64,000 nt of DNA from Paenibacillus_T sp033239625 (GCF_033239625.1 NZ_BTCK01000009.1:1-64000), one strand, 5' to 3'. Shown: positions 35,133 to 44,094, counted from the stretch's first letter. The notes: generated by a model from the sequence alone, not told the origin. Made by a program: numbers and translations.

Positions 35133-36620
35133 ATGTCTACACCAACGGGATTTATGGAGTTTAAGCGCGAACTGCCGGCAGATCGCGATCCGGTAGAGCG
35201 GATTAAAGATTGGGAAGAGTTCCATCTCCACATGGATGAGGAACATCTGCGCACGCAAGGCGCACGCTGCATGGATTGCGGTACGCCTTACTGTCACACA
35301 GGAATGGAACTGGCTGGCAACGCTTCCGGCTGCCCAGTCAATAACCTTATACCAGAGTGGAACAACCTGATCTACCGCGGACTGTGGCGCGAAGCGCTGG
35401 ATCGTCTGCACAAAACGAACAATTTCCCCGAATTCACAGGACGTGTGTGCCCTGCGCCATGCGAAGGCTCCTGTACGGTTGGCCTCATCGGACAGCCGGT
35501 TACGATCAAGACCATTGAGCAAGCGATCATCGACCGCGGCTTCGAGGAAGGCTGGGTTGTACCGCAGCCGCCGAAGGAACGGACAGGCAAGCGTGTTGCG
35601 GTCGTAGGTTCGGGTCCTGCTGGTCTTGCAGCTGCTGCCCAGCTGAACAAAGCGGGCCACTTGGTAACGGTGTACGAGCGTGCTGACCGTATCGGCGGTC
35701 TGCTGACGTACGGCATTCCGACAATGAAGCTGGATAAAGGCGTAGTACAACGCCGCGTTGATCTGCTCGAAGCGGAAGGCGTAACGTTCATTACGAACAC
35801 GGAGATCGGCAAAGATATTCCGGCTCAACAGCTTGTTGACGATTTCGATGCTGTCGTATTGTGCGGCGGCGCTACGAAATCCCGCGATGTATCGATGGAA
35901 GGCCGTGAACTGAAAGGCGTTCATCAAGCGATGGATTACCTGAACGGCACAATCAAGAGCTATCTGGATTCGAATCTGGAAGACGGCAACTACATCTCGG
36001 CGAAAGACAAGGACGTAATCGTCATCGGCGGCGGCGACACAGGCACGGACTGCGTTGCAACAGCGCTTCGTCATGGCTGCCGTTCGGTAACGCAGTTCGG
36101 TACGCATGCGAAGGCTCCGCTCGAGCGCGATACGGTGAACAATCCTTGGCCGCAATTTCCGAACGTGTACACGCTGGACTACGCGCATGAGGAAGCGAAA
36201 GCTTTGTACGGCGAAGATCCGCGCGCATTCTCGGTATTGACGAAGAAATTCGTTGGCGACGAGAACGGCAACCTGAAGGAGCTGCACACGGTGCAAATCC
36301 AGCGTACGGTTGACGAAACGGGACGCAAGGTTTATACGGAAATTCCGGGTACGGAGAAAGTCTGGAAAGCGGACCTCGTTCTGATCGCTGTCGGCTTCGA
36401 AGGACCAGAGAACACGATCATTAACGAGCTTAATCTTGAGCAAGACCGTCGTTCGAACGTGAAGGCGAAATACGGCCAATACATTACGAACGTTGACAAA
36501 GTGTTCGCTGCAGGCGATATGCGCCGCGGACAATCGCTGGTTGTATGGGCAATCAACGAAGGCCGTGAAGCTGCACGCGAAGTTGATAAATTCCTGATGG
36601 GTTCGTCGATGCTGCCTTAA
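35133..36620 (+). CDS. gltD: Glutamate synthase small subunit (NADPH)
   Basis: A 495-aa flavoprotein that passes electrons from NADPH through FAD and iron-sulfur clusters to the large subunit. N-terminal cysteines for the 4Fe-4S clusters are in ARCMDCGTPYCHTG and FTGRVCPAPCEGSC. FAD motif VVGSGPAGLAAAAQLN and NADPH motif VIGGGDTGTDC follow. It is called gltB in Bacillus subtilis. No large-subunit gene is adjacent, which is unusual but known. GGGGGAG lies about 9 nt before the ATG; a strong terminator follows. Confidence 0.94.
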   Translation: MSTPTGFMEFKRELPADRDPVERIKDWEEFHLHMDEEHLRTQGARCMDCGTPYCHTGMELAGNASGCPVNNLIPEWNNLIYRGLWREALDRLHKTNNFPEFTGRVCPAPCEGSCTVGLIGQPVTIKTIEQAIIDRGFEEGWVVPQPPKERTGKRVAVVGSGPAGLAAAAQLNKAGHLVTVYERADRIGGLLTYGIPTMKLDKGVVQRRVDLLEAEGVTFITNTEIGKDIPAQQLVDDFDAVVLCGGATKSRDVSMEGRELKGVHQAMDYLNGTIKSYLDSNLEDGNYISAKDKDVIVIGGGDTGTDCVATALRHGCRSVTQFGTHAKAPLERDTVNNPWPQFPNVYTLDYAHEEAKALYGEDPRAFSVLTKKFVGDENGNLKELHTVQIQRTVDETGRKVYTEIPGTEKVWKADLVLIAVGFEGPENTIINELNLEQDRRSNVKAKYGQYITNVDKVFAAGDMRRGQSLVVWAINEGREAAREVDKFLMGSSMLP

Positions 36621-36653
36621 GCAATAAGACGTTCATGATCATGAATGAAAATA

Positions 36654-36691
36654 GAGCACGATCGCGCTTACGAGCGGGTCGTGCTTTTTTT
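36654..36691 (+). terminator. Intrinsic terminator after gltD
   Basis: AGCACGATCGCGCT pairs with AGCGGGTCGTGCT around TACG, followed by seven T. A perfect 14-bp palindrome TTCATGATCATGAA lies just before it. Confidence 0.92.
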
Positions 36692-36864
36692 AATTTGCGT
36701 AACATAAGAGAGATTATGTTCCCTTAGGGGTTTCAATGAGGGGATCTTATTTCTCATTTTCGACAGCGTGATGGTTGTGTTAAGCTAAATAAGATGGACA
36801 TAGGCCCTGTGCTCTGTCCGGAGACGTTGATAAAGAGAGCAGAAGCGTGGAGGTTGCATGATAC

Positions 36865-37185
36865 ATGATTCAATATGGATCGGATGATATTACAGAACTT
36901 AAATTCGTGAGCTTCCAGCCGTCGTTGGAGCGCCGCGACAATCAGTGGGTTGATATCGAGCTTGTTCCTGAGTTGTGGAAGGGGACGCCGGTCCCTGACG
37001 GAATTCACGAATTGACGATATATGTCATTGTTACGACAGGTGGTCAGATCGCGCAAATCGTGCCGTATGATGAAGGATGCGACTGCGAATTTCAGTTTAC
37101 CGTGTCGGAAAAGGAGCAAATTACGGCGTACATTTTGTCGGAAGATATTCAGGCACGCATCCGCAATCTATCCTCCCCAATTTGA
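36865..37185 (+). CDS. Hypothetical protein, 106 aa
   Basis: A small acidic soluble protein with no recognised domain. It shows alternating beta-type segments (HELTIYVIVTTGGQIAQIVPY) and an EGCDCEFQF pair of cysteines that could be redox-active or bind metal. GGAGG lies 11 nt before ATG 36865; an out-of-frame ATG at 36858 is closer but opens only a short frame. Its stop is about 80 bp before the next gene, with an extended -10-like TGC TAAAAT in between. Confidence 0.6.
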   Translation: MIQYGSDDITELKFVSFQPSLERRDNQWVDIELVPELWKGTPVPDGIHELTIYVIVTTGGQIAQIVPYDEGCDCEFQFTVSEKEQITAYILSEDIQARIRNLSSPI

Positions 37186-37265
37186 GGAAAGATATGCTAA
37201 AATCGGGGTATACAAAAGCTAGATTAATAGCTTCCTAGCATCCGATTGCAGCGGAGGTAGGTCCT

Positions 37266-38435
37266 ATGTCCACCGATAACGCCAATATATTGACGCCAAC
37301 AGAATTGCGCAATATAAGAGCGTATGTGCAGCACAAGTTCGCCGATTTGCCGCAGGACAAGCATGCCGATATCGTCGCGGACGCCGTACGTAAGATCGTG
37401 TACAGAAGATTGCCTGCTTTCGCAGACGATGTTCGGAATGATCTTACAACTCGGCTTATTCGAACGGCGCTTCTCGAGCGGTCAGGACCAGTCAGTGTCG
37501 ATGATATCGTAGAAGCGTGTTTGCCTCTCCCGATGGATGATGCAGCGTTGTTCGAACCGTTCCATGCATGGGTCGAGCAGCAGCTCCAGGCGATGTTTCA
37601 ACCGGAGATATTGAGGGATGCATTAGCAAACTTGTCGTCTGAGGACGGCAATCGAGACAAGCCTATATGGCAATCGATGGCCGAATACCTCGCTCCCCAT
37701 GCACAGCCGTTAGAACCACTGCGTGAAGGGTCAGCAGTCATTATTCCGTTCATTCCTCCTGCAGGAGGCTCTGCTCTGTCCGTGGAGGCTGTGTCAGATG
37801 AAGCCGGCTTATCCGTCACAGTGTCTCTGTCCCAACGCGGGCTGCGTCCCTTGTTGTATGGATTGCTAAGCGTCATTATTGCCGCTGGGACAATTGTGTA
37901 CGGCTGGTATCTTCAGCGGCCTGATACGGATCAGATTGCCGCTCCAGCAGCTTCAGACGTACATGTCTCGAAGCCAGTGTCGGTCATTCCTGCCAAGAAT
38001 GAACTGCCGACAAGCCTTCAATATCGCGAGATTGACACCGATAAATTAACGGAATACCTCAATTCGAAGAACTCCATATTAGCCGATAAGAAGTACATGG
38101 AGCCAATCATTGCAGCGGCTAAGGAATTCGGAATTGATCCGCTATTGATGTTCGCCATAACAGGGCAGGAGCAGGCGTTCGTTCCGCGTGATCACAAGAT
38201 GGTGTTGACTATCGCGAACAACCCTTTCAATGTTTATCATAGCTGGGAGGAATACAATACGACGATTAAGCAGTCCGCTAGGATTGCAGCGCGCACAATC
38301 GTCAATTCGAGCAAGAATCGGCCGGATGAGATTGATCCTTTCACGTGGATTAATCGCAGATATGCGGAAGATCAGCTCTGGGCGAAGGGCGTTCGATCCA
38401 TCTGGAACGCGATGAGCAAGAGAATAGCTGATTAG
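37266..38435 (+). CDS. Membrane-anchored glucosaminidase/lysozyme-like protein
   Basis: A 389-aa type II membrane protein. The first 190 residues are charged and cytoplasmic, a single membrane helix follows (LLYGLLSVIIAAGTIVYGWYL, about 200-220), and the outer C-terminal 130 residues resemble the glucosaminidase / lysozyme-like fold: AAAKEFGIDPLLMFAITGQEQAF supplies a candidate catalytic glutamate, then NNPFNVYHSWEEY. It probably cuts or binds peptidoglycan glycan strands. The cytoplasmic N-terminal part is not recognised. Start has CGGAGGTAGG about 8 nt upstream. Confidence 0.6.
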   Translation: MSTDNANILTPTELRNIRAYVQHKFADLPQDKHADIVADAVRKIVYRRLPAFADDVRNDLTTRLIRTALLERSGPVSVDDIVEACLPLPMDDAALFEPFHAWVEQQLQAMFQPEILRDALANLSSEDGNRDKPIWQSMAEYLAPHAQPLEPLREGSAVIIPFIPPAGGSALSVEAVSDEAGLSVTVSLSQRGLRPLLYGLLSVIIAAGTIVYGWYLQRPDTDQIAAPAASDVHVSKPVSVIPAKNELPTSLQYREIDTDKLTEYLNSKNSILADKKYMEPIIAAAKEFGIDPLLMFAITGQEQAFVPRDHKMVLTIANNPFNVYHSWEEYNTTIKQSARIAARTIVNSSKNRPDEIDPFTWINRRYAEDQLWAKGVRSIWNAMSKRIAD

Positions 38436-38603
38436 GCACATGACAGGTTAACGTGATTAATGATAAAATAAGACAAACTCATACGTGCACCATGAGATGT
38501 CGGATCGGGAAGCACCTCTTTCGACCAAGCTTAAATACTTTAATGCGGGCTGCCTCGTCGCAGCCTATTTTGCATGACAAGAATGGCAAAGGAGCGCGAT
38601 TTC

Positions 38604-40937
38604 TTGAAGACACTCATCATTGCGGAGAAACCAGATATGGGGCGTAACATCGCAGCCGCAATCGATCCGAAAGCAAAGAATCATCGTACCTATCTCGAGG
38701 GCGATCAGTACATTATTACATGGGCCATCGGCCATCTGATCGGGCTGGCGGAACCAGACGCATACGATGATAAGTATAAGAAATGGAATATTAACGATCT
38801 TCCGATTATTCCCGATGCGTTCAAGCTTGTACCGAATCGGAAGACGATCGATCAGCTTAAACTGATTGGCGAGCTCGCCAAGCGAAGTGACCTGCTTATT
38901 AACTCATGCGACGCCGGGCGCGAGGGGCAGCATATTTTCTCGCTCATTCAGCGGCATCTGAAGCTTAAGCAGCCGGTGAAACGGCTGTGGATATCGGACT
39001 TAACGCCAGAGACGATTCGCAAAGGCTTCGCAGAGCTGCGAGACGGCGTAGAATTCGAGAACTTAACGAAAGCCGCGAAGGCGAGAAGCGAGGCGGATTG
39101 GCTGGTTGGCATGAACGGTTCGCGTGCGTTCACGACGAAGCACAATGTGCTGCTGTCCGTCGGCCGCGTGCAGACACCGGTACTCGCTCTTATTTATGAC
39201 CGACAGAAGCAGATCGAGGCGTTCTCGTCGCTGAAATATTTTGAGCTGGAAGGGCACTTCAATCAGCAGAACGTCAACTACAAGGGAATGTGGCAGGGCG
39301 ATCGGATGACCGATAAGGCAAAGGCCGATGCGCTCGCTGCGAAGGTGAAGGGCAAGCCTGCACGTATTGCGTCGTACGAGGTGAAGGATACGAAGGAGTA
39401 TCCGAACAAGCTGTACGACTTGACGCTGCTGCAGCGGGAAGCGAATGGACGATATGGCTTCTCCGCCAAGAAAACGCTGGATACGGCGCAGTCGCTCTAC
39501 GAGAAGCACAAGGTTATTTCGTATCCGCGTACGAACTCGAACTATGTGACGGAACAGAATATTCCCGAGATGCATAAGGCACTGTCTGCCCTGCAAGGGA
39601 CCGATTACGATGCGCTTGTGAAGGGAGCCAATCGTAACCTGGTGCATGTAGGCAACAAGGCGATATGCAACCCTTCGAAGGTTGAGGATCACCATGCTAT
39701 TATGCCGACCCATCGGAAGGCAAACGGCCTCAATCCGGATGAGAAGAAGCTGTACGATATGATCGTTCGCCGCTTCTTATCGCAGTTCTACCCTGCGGCT
39801 GAGTATAAGATGCATACGGTGCTTACTGAGGTTGAGGGCGAGACGTTCAAGACGACGGTTAAGCAGCTGCTCAGCATCGGCTGGAAGATGATCTACGCCG
39901 ATCAGCAGAAGGAGAAGAAAAGCACAAGCAAGGGCAATGCGAAGGAAGAGGAAGAAGACGAGGAGATTGAAGTGGACGAGCCGTTCTCAATCGAGCCGAA
40001 TGTTCCTGTAACCTGTACAGACGCGATTGTGAAAGAGAAGGATACGCAGCCGCCGAAGGCGTTCACTGAAGGTACGCTGCTTAAGGCGATGGAGAGCGCG
40101 GGCAAGCAGATCGAAGACGAAGAGCTGCGAGACGCGATGAAGCAGTCTGGTCTTGGCACGCCGGCTACGCGCGCGGCGACAATCGAACGGCTGAAGCAGG
40201 TCGGTTATGTTGAGATGCAGGGCAAGAAAATCGTCATTACGCTCAAAGGTCGTACAGCTATAGAGCTAATACGCGGAGCGGGTGTCGAGCTTCTCACATC
40301 GCCGGAGATGACGGGTCAATGGGAACGCCGATTGAATGAGATCGCACGCGGTACGGCATCGGACGAACAGTTCATGAACAAAGTGAAGCAGTTTGCTGCG
40401 AAGATCGTTGATCAGGTACGTCTGCAGTCGCGTGCAGCGAAGACATCGTTCGAGAGCGAGGAGCAGCCGCGCAGTGCTGGCGCTAAAGGCCGCAAGGGTT
40501 CGGCTCGTACCAAGACCGCATCCTCTGGTTCGAGCGGCAGCAGCAGGGCAGTGAAGACGTCAGAGGCTGCTGCAGGAGACGGTGGATCTGTTGCTGCGAA
40601 GAAAGCGCCCCGTACACGCAATGCAGCAACAACAGCGCAACCAGCTTCTTCAGATGCAGGACCAGCCATCATTGCCGCTTGTCCGCGTATCGGCTGCGGG
40701 GGCAGTCTGTTCATGGGGCGTAAAGGGTACGGCTGCTCGAACTATCGGGAAGGCTGCAAGTTCGTGATCTGGAAGCAAAGCTTCGGGCGTTCACTTACCG
40801 ATGCTCAAGTCAAAGCACTTGTGGAGAAAGGGAAGACGTCCAAGCTGAAGCTGGCACTTGAGGATGGCACGCCAGCCGAGGGACGAATCGTTCTCCGCAG
40901 TATAGATACGGGAGAATTGGCTGTTGAAGTCGATTGA
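38604..40937 (+). CDS. topB: DNA topoisomerase III
   Basis: A 777-aa type IA topoisomerase. The Toprim domain has IIAEKPDMGRNIAAAI and NSCDAGREGQHIF; the active-site tyrosine is in VISYPRTNSNYV. A highly charged Lys/Glu insertion (EEEEDEEIEVDEP) and an Ala/Ser-rich linker around residues 620-700 are followed by a zinc-ribbon-like tail (CPRIGCGGS...YGCSNYREGCKF). Start: TTG 38604 has AAGGAG about 9 nt upstream and gives the usual MKTLIIAEKP beginning; the ATG at 38574 lacks a site. It relaxes negative supercoils and decatenates replication intermediates. Confidence 0.93.
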   Translation: MKTLIIAEKPDMGRNIAAAIDPKAKNHRTYLEGDQYIITWAIGHLIGLAEPDAYDDKYKKWNINDLPIIPDAFKLVPNRKTIDQLKLIGELAKRSDLLINSCDAGREGQHIFSLIQRHLKLKQPVKRLWISDLTPETIRKGFAELRDGVEFENLTKAAKARSEADWLVGMNGSRAFTTKHNVLLSVGRVQTPVLALIYDRQKQIEAFSSLKYFELEGHFNQQNVNYKGMWQGDRMTDKAKADALAAKVKGKPARIASYEVKDTKEYPNKLYDLTLLQREANGRYGFSAKKTLDTAQSLYEKHKVISYPRTNSNYVTEQNIPEMHKALSALQGTDYDALVKGANRNLVHVGNKAICNPSKVEDHHAIMPTHRKANGLNPDEKKLYDMIVRRFLSQFYPAAEYKMHTVLTEVEGETFKTTVKQLLSIGWKMIYADQQKEKKSTSKGNAKEEEEDEEIEVDEPFSIEPNVPVTCTDAIVKEKDTQPPKAFTEGTLLKAMESAGKQIEDEELRDAMKQSGLGTPATRAATIERLKQVGYVEMQGKKIVITLKGRTAIELIRGAGVELLTSPEMTGQWERRLNEIARGTASDEQFMNKVKQFAAKIVDQVRLQSRAAKTSFESEEQPRSAGAKGRKGSARTKTASSGSSGSSRAVKTSEAAAGDGGSVAAKKAPRTRNAATTAQPASSDAGPAIIAACPRIGCGGSLFMGRKGYGCSNYREGCKFVIWKQSFGRSLTDAQVKALVEKGKTSKLKLALEDGTPAEGRIVLRSIDTGELAVEVD

Positions 40938-40952
40938 TTATTGATGCCATTA

Positions 40953-41004
40953 AATAAGGCTAGCTGCCGATCGTTCGATGTGAACGCGGGCAGCTAGCCT
41001 TATT
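40953..41004. terminator. Bidirectional terminator between topB and the HAD gene
   Basis: AATAAGGCTAGCTGCC and GGCAGCTAGCCTTATT are perfect 16-bp arms around a 20-nt loop, between two converging genes. Confidence 0.75.
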
Positions 41005-41063
41005 CGTGTTATATCATTACGGCTTGTACGCCTTATGCAGCGGATTCTCATGGAAAGACGCTG

Positions 41064-41804
41064 CTACTGGCGATCTTGCACGTAACGCTGAATCGTTGGA
41101 GGTACGTCAGGCAATTGATTCAACGTGAAGAAAGCGCCTTGAGGTTGTACGGCAATCTCAACATTGTTATAGATCCATTCCGAGTCGATCTTCATATGAA
41201 TTGCGTTTATGCCTGCCGTAAGCGCAGGGATAACGTCGGTACGAATCGAGTTGCCAATCATCCAAGTAGAAGGGCGATTGAACTCGCCTTCTTGCAATAT
41301 CGATTCCAGCGCTTCATTGTTCTTATGGCGCCGAATGTAGATGCGAGGGCCAAAATAACGTTCAAGGTTCAGTTCGTCGATCTTCCGACGTTGAATGAGC
41401 AATTCGCCGCCTGTATACAGATGCAGCTGATGACCGGATTCGGCCAAATTGTTCAACGTGGATTCCATGAACGGATAAGGTTCCACTTGATGCTCGTACA
41501 CACTGCGTCCAAGCTTCCATAAGAAGTCCTCTTCTATAGGGGAGCGTCTGCGGCCCGTCAAGTCGGAGAAGTACACATACGTATCAATGAACGATTGAGG
41601 AAAATGGTCGCTCTTAAAACCAAGTACATGTACGCCTGCAATATCGATCTCCGTCTGCTTATTCTTGATGATGTCTGCCGTAATCTCGGGGTATCCGGCA
41701 AACCAGGTAAGCATAGAGTCGCTGAATTGTTCGATGACGAGGTAGAAGTATTTGTTACAGTACACGAGCGTATCGTCTAGGTCAAACAGTATCGTTTGTT
41801 TCAT
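41064..41804 (-). CDS. HAD-family hydrolase
   Basis: A 246-aa phosphatase-type protein. Motif I is ILFDLDDTLVYCNKY with both aspartates, motif II is LYTGGE, and motif IV is WMIGNSIRTDVIPAL. The cap is large and of C1 type, and the family resembles the YjjG/PyrP-like nucleotidase group, but no substrate can be assigned. AAAGGAG is about 11 nt before ATG 41804; the GTG at 41813 is too close to it. It is a single-gene unit. Confidence 0.85.
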   Translation of the reverse strand: MKQTILFDLDDTLVYCNKYFYLVIEQFSDSMLTWFAGYPEITADIIKNKQTEIDIAGVHVLGFKSDHFPQSFIDTYVYFSDLTGRRRSPIEEDFLWKLGRSVYEHQVEPYPFMESTLNNLAESGHQLHLYTGGELLIQRRKIDELNLERYFGPRIYIRRHKNNEALESILQEGEFNRPSTWMIGNSIRTDVIPALTAGINAIHMKIDSEWIYNNVEIAVQPQGAFFTLNQLPDVPPTIQRYVQDRQ

Positions 41805-42001
41805 CTTGGGCACGACTCCTTTACTTAGAAGATAAGCGACGGCGGCAGCCGTTCGTTCATCTATGAAGCCGGTAAGCGCTGTCTAGACAGTGCATTGGCT
41901 TGCGTATCCCCCTGACATCAATCTACCGTAAGGAGCATTCGTAAGTCAAACAGAATAATGGTTATGACATGCGCGAATGCTATGCGATGGAGGTGAGCGA
42001 C

Positions 42002-42139
42002 ATGCCGTTCAACAAGAGCGAGAAGATCCACAACCAGCGCAATGAAGCAAGTCTCAAGGAACAAGAGCGCACGCCAAAGGCAAAGAAACAAGGTGAAGTT
42101 CCACCAAGTCTTAATGGCATAAATAAAGAAACGGTGTAG
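42002..42139 (+). CDS. Small basic protein, 45 aa
   Basis: A short frame with an excellent ribosome site (GGAGGTGA, 5 nt before ATG). The product is hydrophilic, rich in Lys, Gln, Asn and Glu (MPFNKSEKIHNQRNEASLKE at the start), without hydrophobic core. The composition is like small acid-soluble spore-type proteins, but I do not recognise a family. It is too short for automatic ORF lists. The 3' end faces a hairpin at 42206. Confidence 0.6.
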   Translation: MPFNKSEKIHNQRNEASLKEQERTPKAKKQGEVPPSLNGINKETV

Positions 42140-42205
42140 CTCGATTCTCATTCTATAATGTATGTTGGAAGCACTGAATATGACTATGGCATGTTCCCAT
42201 ACGAA

Positions 42206-42241
42206 CGAGGCATGCAATCGACTTAGCCGATGCATGCCTCG
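42206..42241. terminator. Hairpin between converging small genes
   Basis: CGAGGCATGCA with TCG pairs with CGA and TGCATGCCTCG; one unpaired A. Stable stem, but the T-run is poor on both strands. Confidence 0.55.
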
Positions 42242-42256
42242 GATTGTTCAAACGCA

Positions 42257-42478
42257 TTATGCATATTTCAACCGCTTCGCAGTCAAGTCGTTCTTAATGA
42301 AATCAATCCGCTTGCGAACGTAGAAGTCGAAGCTGTCTCCACGTAATTCTTTCGGCGCGATCGAAGCGCCTGACTCGTTGTCGATAATCGTTAATTTGCC
42401 GTCGCTATAAAATTTGAACGTTAGATCCCGGAAAGGGCGATTCTTCTCTACATAACGATAGTTCTCGCAGCGCTTCAT
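42257..42478 (-). CDS. Small protein of 73 aa, predicted LexA-controlled
   Basis: A basic cytosolic protein with a mixed alpha/beta pattern (FRDLTFKFYSDGKLTIIDN, then FDFYVRKRIDFIKNDLTAKR). No domain is recognised and there is no membrane segment or LysM, so it is not a YneA-type division inhibitor. AAAGGAGG precedes the ATG by about 9 nt. Its promoter region carries two LexA-type operators, one inside the -10/-35 spacer and one over the start of transcription. It should be induced by DNA damage. That is inference from the operator match; the protein's own role is unknown. Confidence 0.75.
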   Translation of the reverse strand: MKRCENYRYVEKNRPFRDLTFKFYSDGKLTIIDNESGASIAPKELRGDSFDFYVRKRIDFIKNDLTAKRLKYA

Positions 42479-42527
42479 GTTGATCGGCCTCCTTTAATTC
42501 CATGAAATGGATTGGTCAATGATTTAT

Positions 42528-42569
42528 AGAACGTTTGTTCTTGTTTTTATTATACCAAACATTTGTTCG
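42528..42569 (-). promoter_or_regulatory. Promoter with two LexA (SOS) boxes
   Basis: Read towards the 73-aa gene: box one CGAACAAATGTTTG (42569-42556) and box two AGAACAAACGTTCT (42541-42528), centres 28 bp apart. The Bacillus consensus is CGAAC-RNRY-GTTYC. A -10 TATAAT (42554-42549) and a -35-like TTTCCA 17 nt upstream surround box one, and box two covers the probable transcription start. Confidence 0.75.
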
Positions 42570-42640
42570 GATGGAAACTATTTTTTGTTTCTCGTAAGAT
42601 AGAATGATAGAGAGGATTAACGCTTAAAGGAGACTAGGCA

Positions 42641-43366
42641 ATGATTCGTGTATCGCACCTAACGAGGCAGATTCCAGGAGGCCCTAAAGTACTGGACGAT
42701 ATTAGCTTCGAGATTGAGCCAGGCGAATTCGTCGCGTTGAAGGGCGGCAGCGGCAGCGGCAAGACGACACTGCTTCGTTGTCTCGCACTCCGTGAGGCAT
42801 GGACGAAAGGTTCATATGAGTTTGACGGGAAAGACGTGCTGTCTAATCCGTTGACGGGCAAGTTCAAAGTTAGACGCGAGGCTGCGTACCTTGAGGAATC
42901 GCCGATCCTGTATAAGACCAAGTCGGCGCTGCGCAACGTGATCATCGGTTCTGTGAACCAGACGCCATTCTGGCGCCGCTGGACAGGCGCAGTACGCAGC
43001 GATGATTATATGGGCGCAATGGATACGATTGAAAAGCTCGGACTGCTTGATAAAGCGAAATTGAAAGCGGATAAGCTGAGCGGCGGGGAGAAGCAGCGTA
43101 TTGCGATTGCGAGAGCGCTTGTTCACGGTGCGAAAGTGATTCTAGCCGATGAACCGGTTACTGGGCTTGACCCGCACTCTGCTGACCAAGTGTTGAGTGA
43201 TTTGAAGAAGCTGTGCAAGGAACAGGGGCTTATCGTTATCGCTTCCCTGCATCAAGGCGATTACGCGGAGCGGTTCGCAGATCGGACGTTCGGACTTAGC
43301 GGCGGCAAGCTGATGTTCGACGTAAAGGGCAGACGTCTGACCGAACACGAGAAACGCCAGCTGTAG
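42641..43366 (+). CDS. ABC transporter ATP-binding protein, PhnC-like
   Basis: A 241-aa ATPase: Walker A GGSGSGKTT, signature LSGGEKQR, Walker B VILADEPVTGLD and switch histidine ASLHQGDYA. The stretch FWRRWTGAVRSDDYMGAMDT and ADKLSGGEKQRIAIARALV follow phosphonate importer PhnC. No permease or binding protein is nearby, so either the partners are elsewhere or it has another role. It is divergent from the LexA-controlled gene across a shared 160-bp region. AAAGGAG lies about 9 nt before ATG. Confidence 0.85.
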   Translation: MIRVSHLTRQIPGGPKVLDDISFEIEPGEFVALKGGSGSGKTTLLRCLALREAWTKGSYEFDGKDVLSNPLTGKFKVRREAAYLEESPILYKTKSALRNVIIGSVNQTPFWRRWTGAVRSDDYMGAMDTIEKLGLLDKAKLKADKLSGGEKQRIAIARALVHGAKVILADEPVTGLDPHSADQVLSDLKKLCKEQGLIVIASLHQGDYAERFADRTFGLSGGKLMFDVKGRRLTEHEKRQL

Positions 43367-43443
43367 CCCGAATTGATACGAATGGCTGCAAGAGGCGGGC
43401 GCATATAATGGACCATCTGATCGTATAGGAAGGTGGCTCCTGC

Positions 43444-44052
43444 ATGGCTGTAGAACAACCGCTAGTCATTCATTCGCATAAAGTTACGCTGCCGAAGACT
43501 GAATTGCATATTCCCGTCGTCTCTGGCGCTCCGAATCCGGCTGCCGAGCAGGCGATTAATACGGAAATCCGCAAAGGTGTGCAGCAGCTTATCTCGGAAC
43601 AGGGCTCATTGGAAGACCCGCGCTCCGAGATGATCGGCTGGTTCGAGACGAAGACGAACGAGAAGAATGTATTGAGCATCTCGTTGTTCAATTACGCATA
43701 CACAGGCGGAGCTCACGGCATCACTCTGCAGAAGTCGCTGACGTTCAATACCGAGTCAGGCCATACTTACACATTGGCACAGTTGTTCAAGTCAGGCGCC
43801 GATTACGTGAAGCAGTTGTCCGATCTTATCGCTCAGCAGATCGCCGAACGCGATATTCAGACGCTGGAGCCATTCAAATCGATCCGTCCGGATCAAGACT
43901 TCTACATCGCGGATCGAGCGCTTGTCGTTTATTTTCAACTGTACGAGTTGACTGCCTATGCGTACGGATTCGCTTACTTCCCGATTTCGGTGTACGACCT
44001 GCAAGATATTAACGAGAATGGCCCGCTTGCCCTCATGGCTGCAAATAATTAA
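43444..44052 (+). CDS. DUF3298/DUF4163-type protein (RsiV/PdaC-like domain)
   Basis: A 202-aa protein made of the two-part domain found outside the cell in RsiV (lysozyme-binding anti-sigma factor) and PdaC. The landmarks are FNYAYTGGAHGITLQKSLTF and the C-terminal LVVYFQLYELTAYAYGFAYFPI, with the tyrosine/glycine pattern of the family. Here no signal peptide or transmembrane segment is present, so the domain would stay in the cytoplasm unless another start exists. GGAGG is not directly upstream, but AGGAAGG lies about 13 nt before ATG. Confidence 0.75.
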   Translation: MAVEQPLVIHSHKVTLPKTELHIPVVSGAPNPAAEQAINTEIRKGVQQLISEQGSLEDPRSEMIGWFETKTNEKNVLSISLFNYAYTGGAHGITLQKSLTFNTESGHTYTLAQLFKSGADYVKQLSDLIAQQIAERDIQTLEPFKSIRPDQDFYIADRALVVYFQLYELTAYAYGFAYFPISVYDLQDINENGPLALMAANN

Positions 44053-44094
44053 TCGTTCGATCTACCGAAGTCATTAATGTTGTAGGAGAGAAGC

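Noticed and set aside
42206..42241. Possible third LexA site suggested by a CGAAC-type string
   Set aside because: The string belongs to a stable hairpin and lacks the GTTC half at the right spacing.
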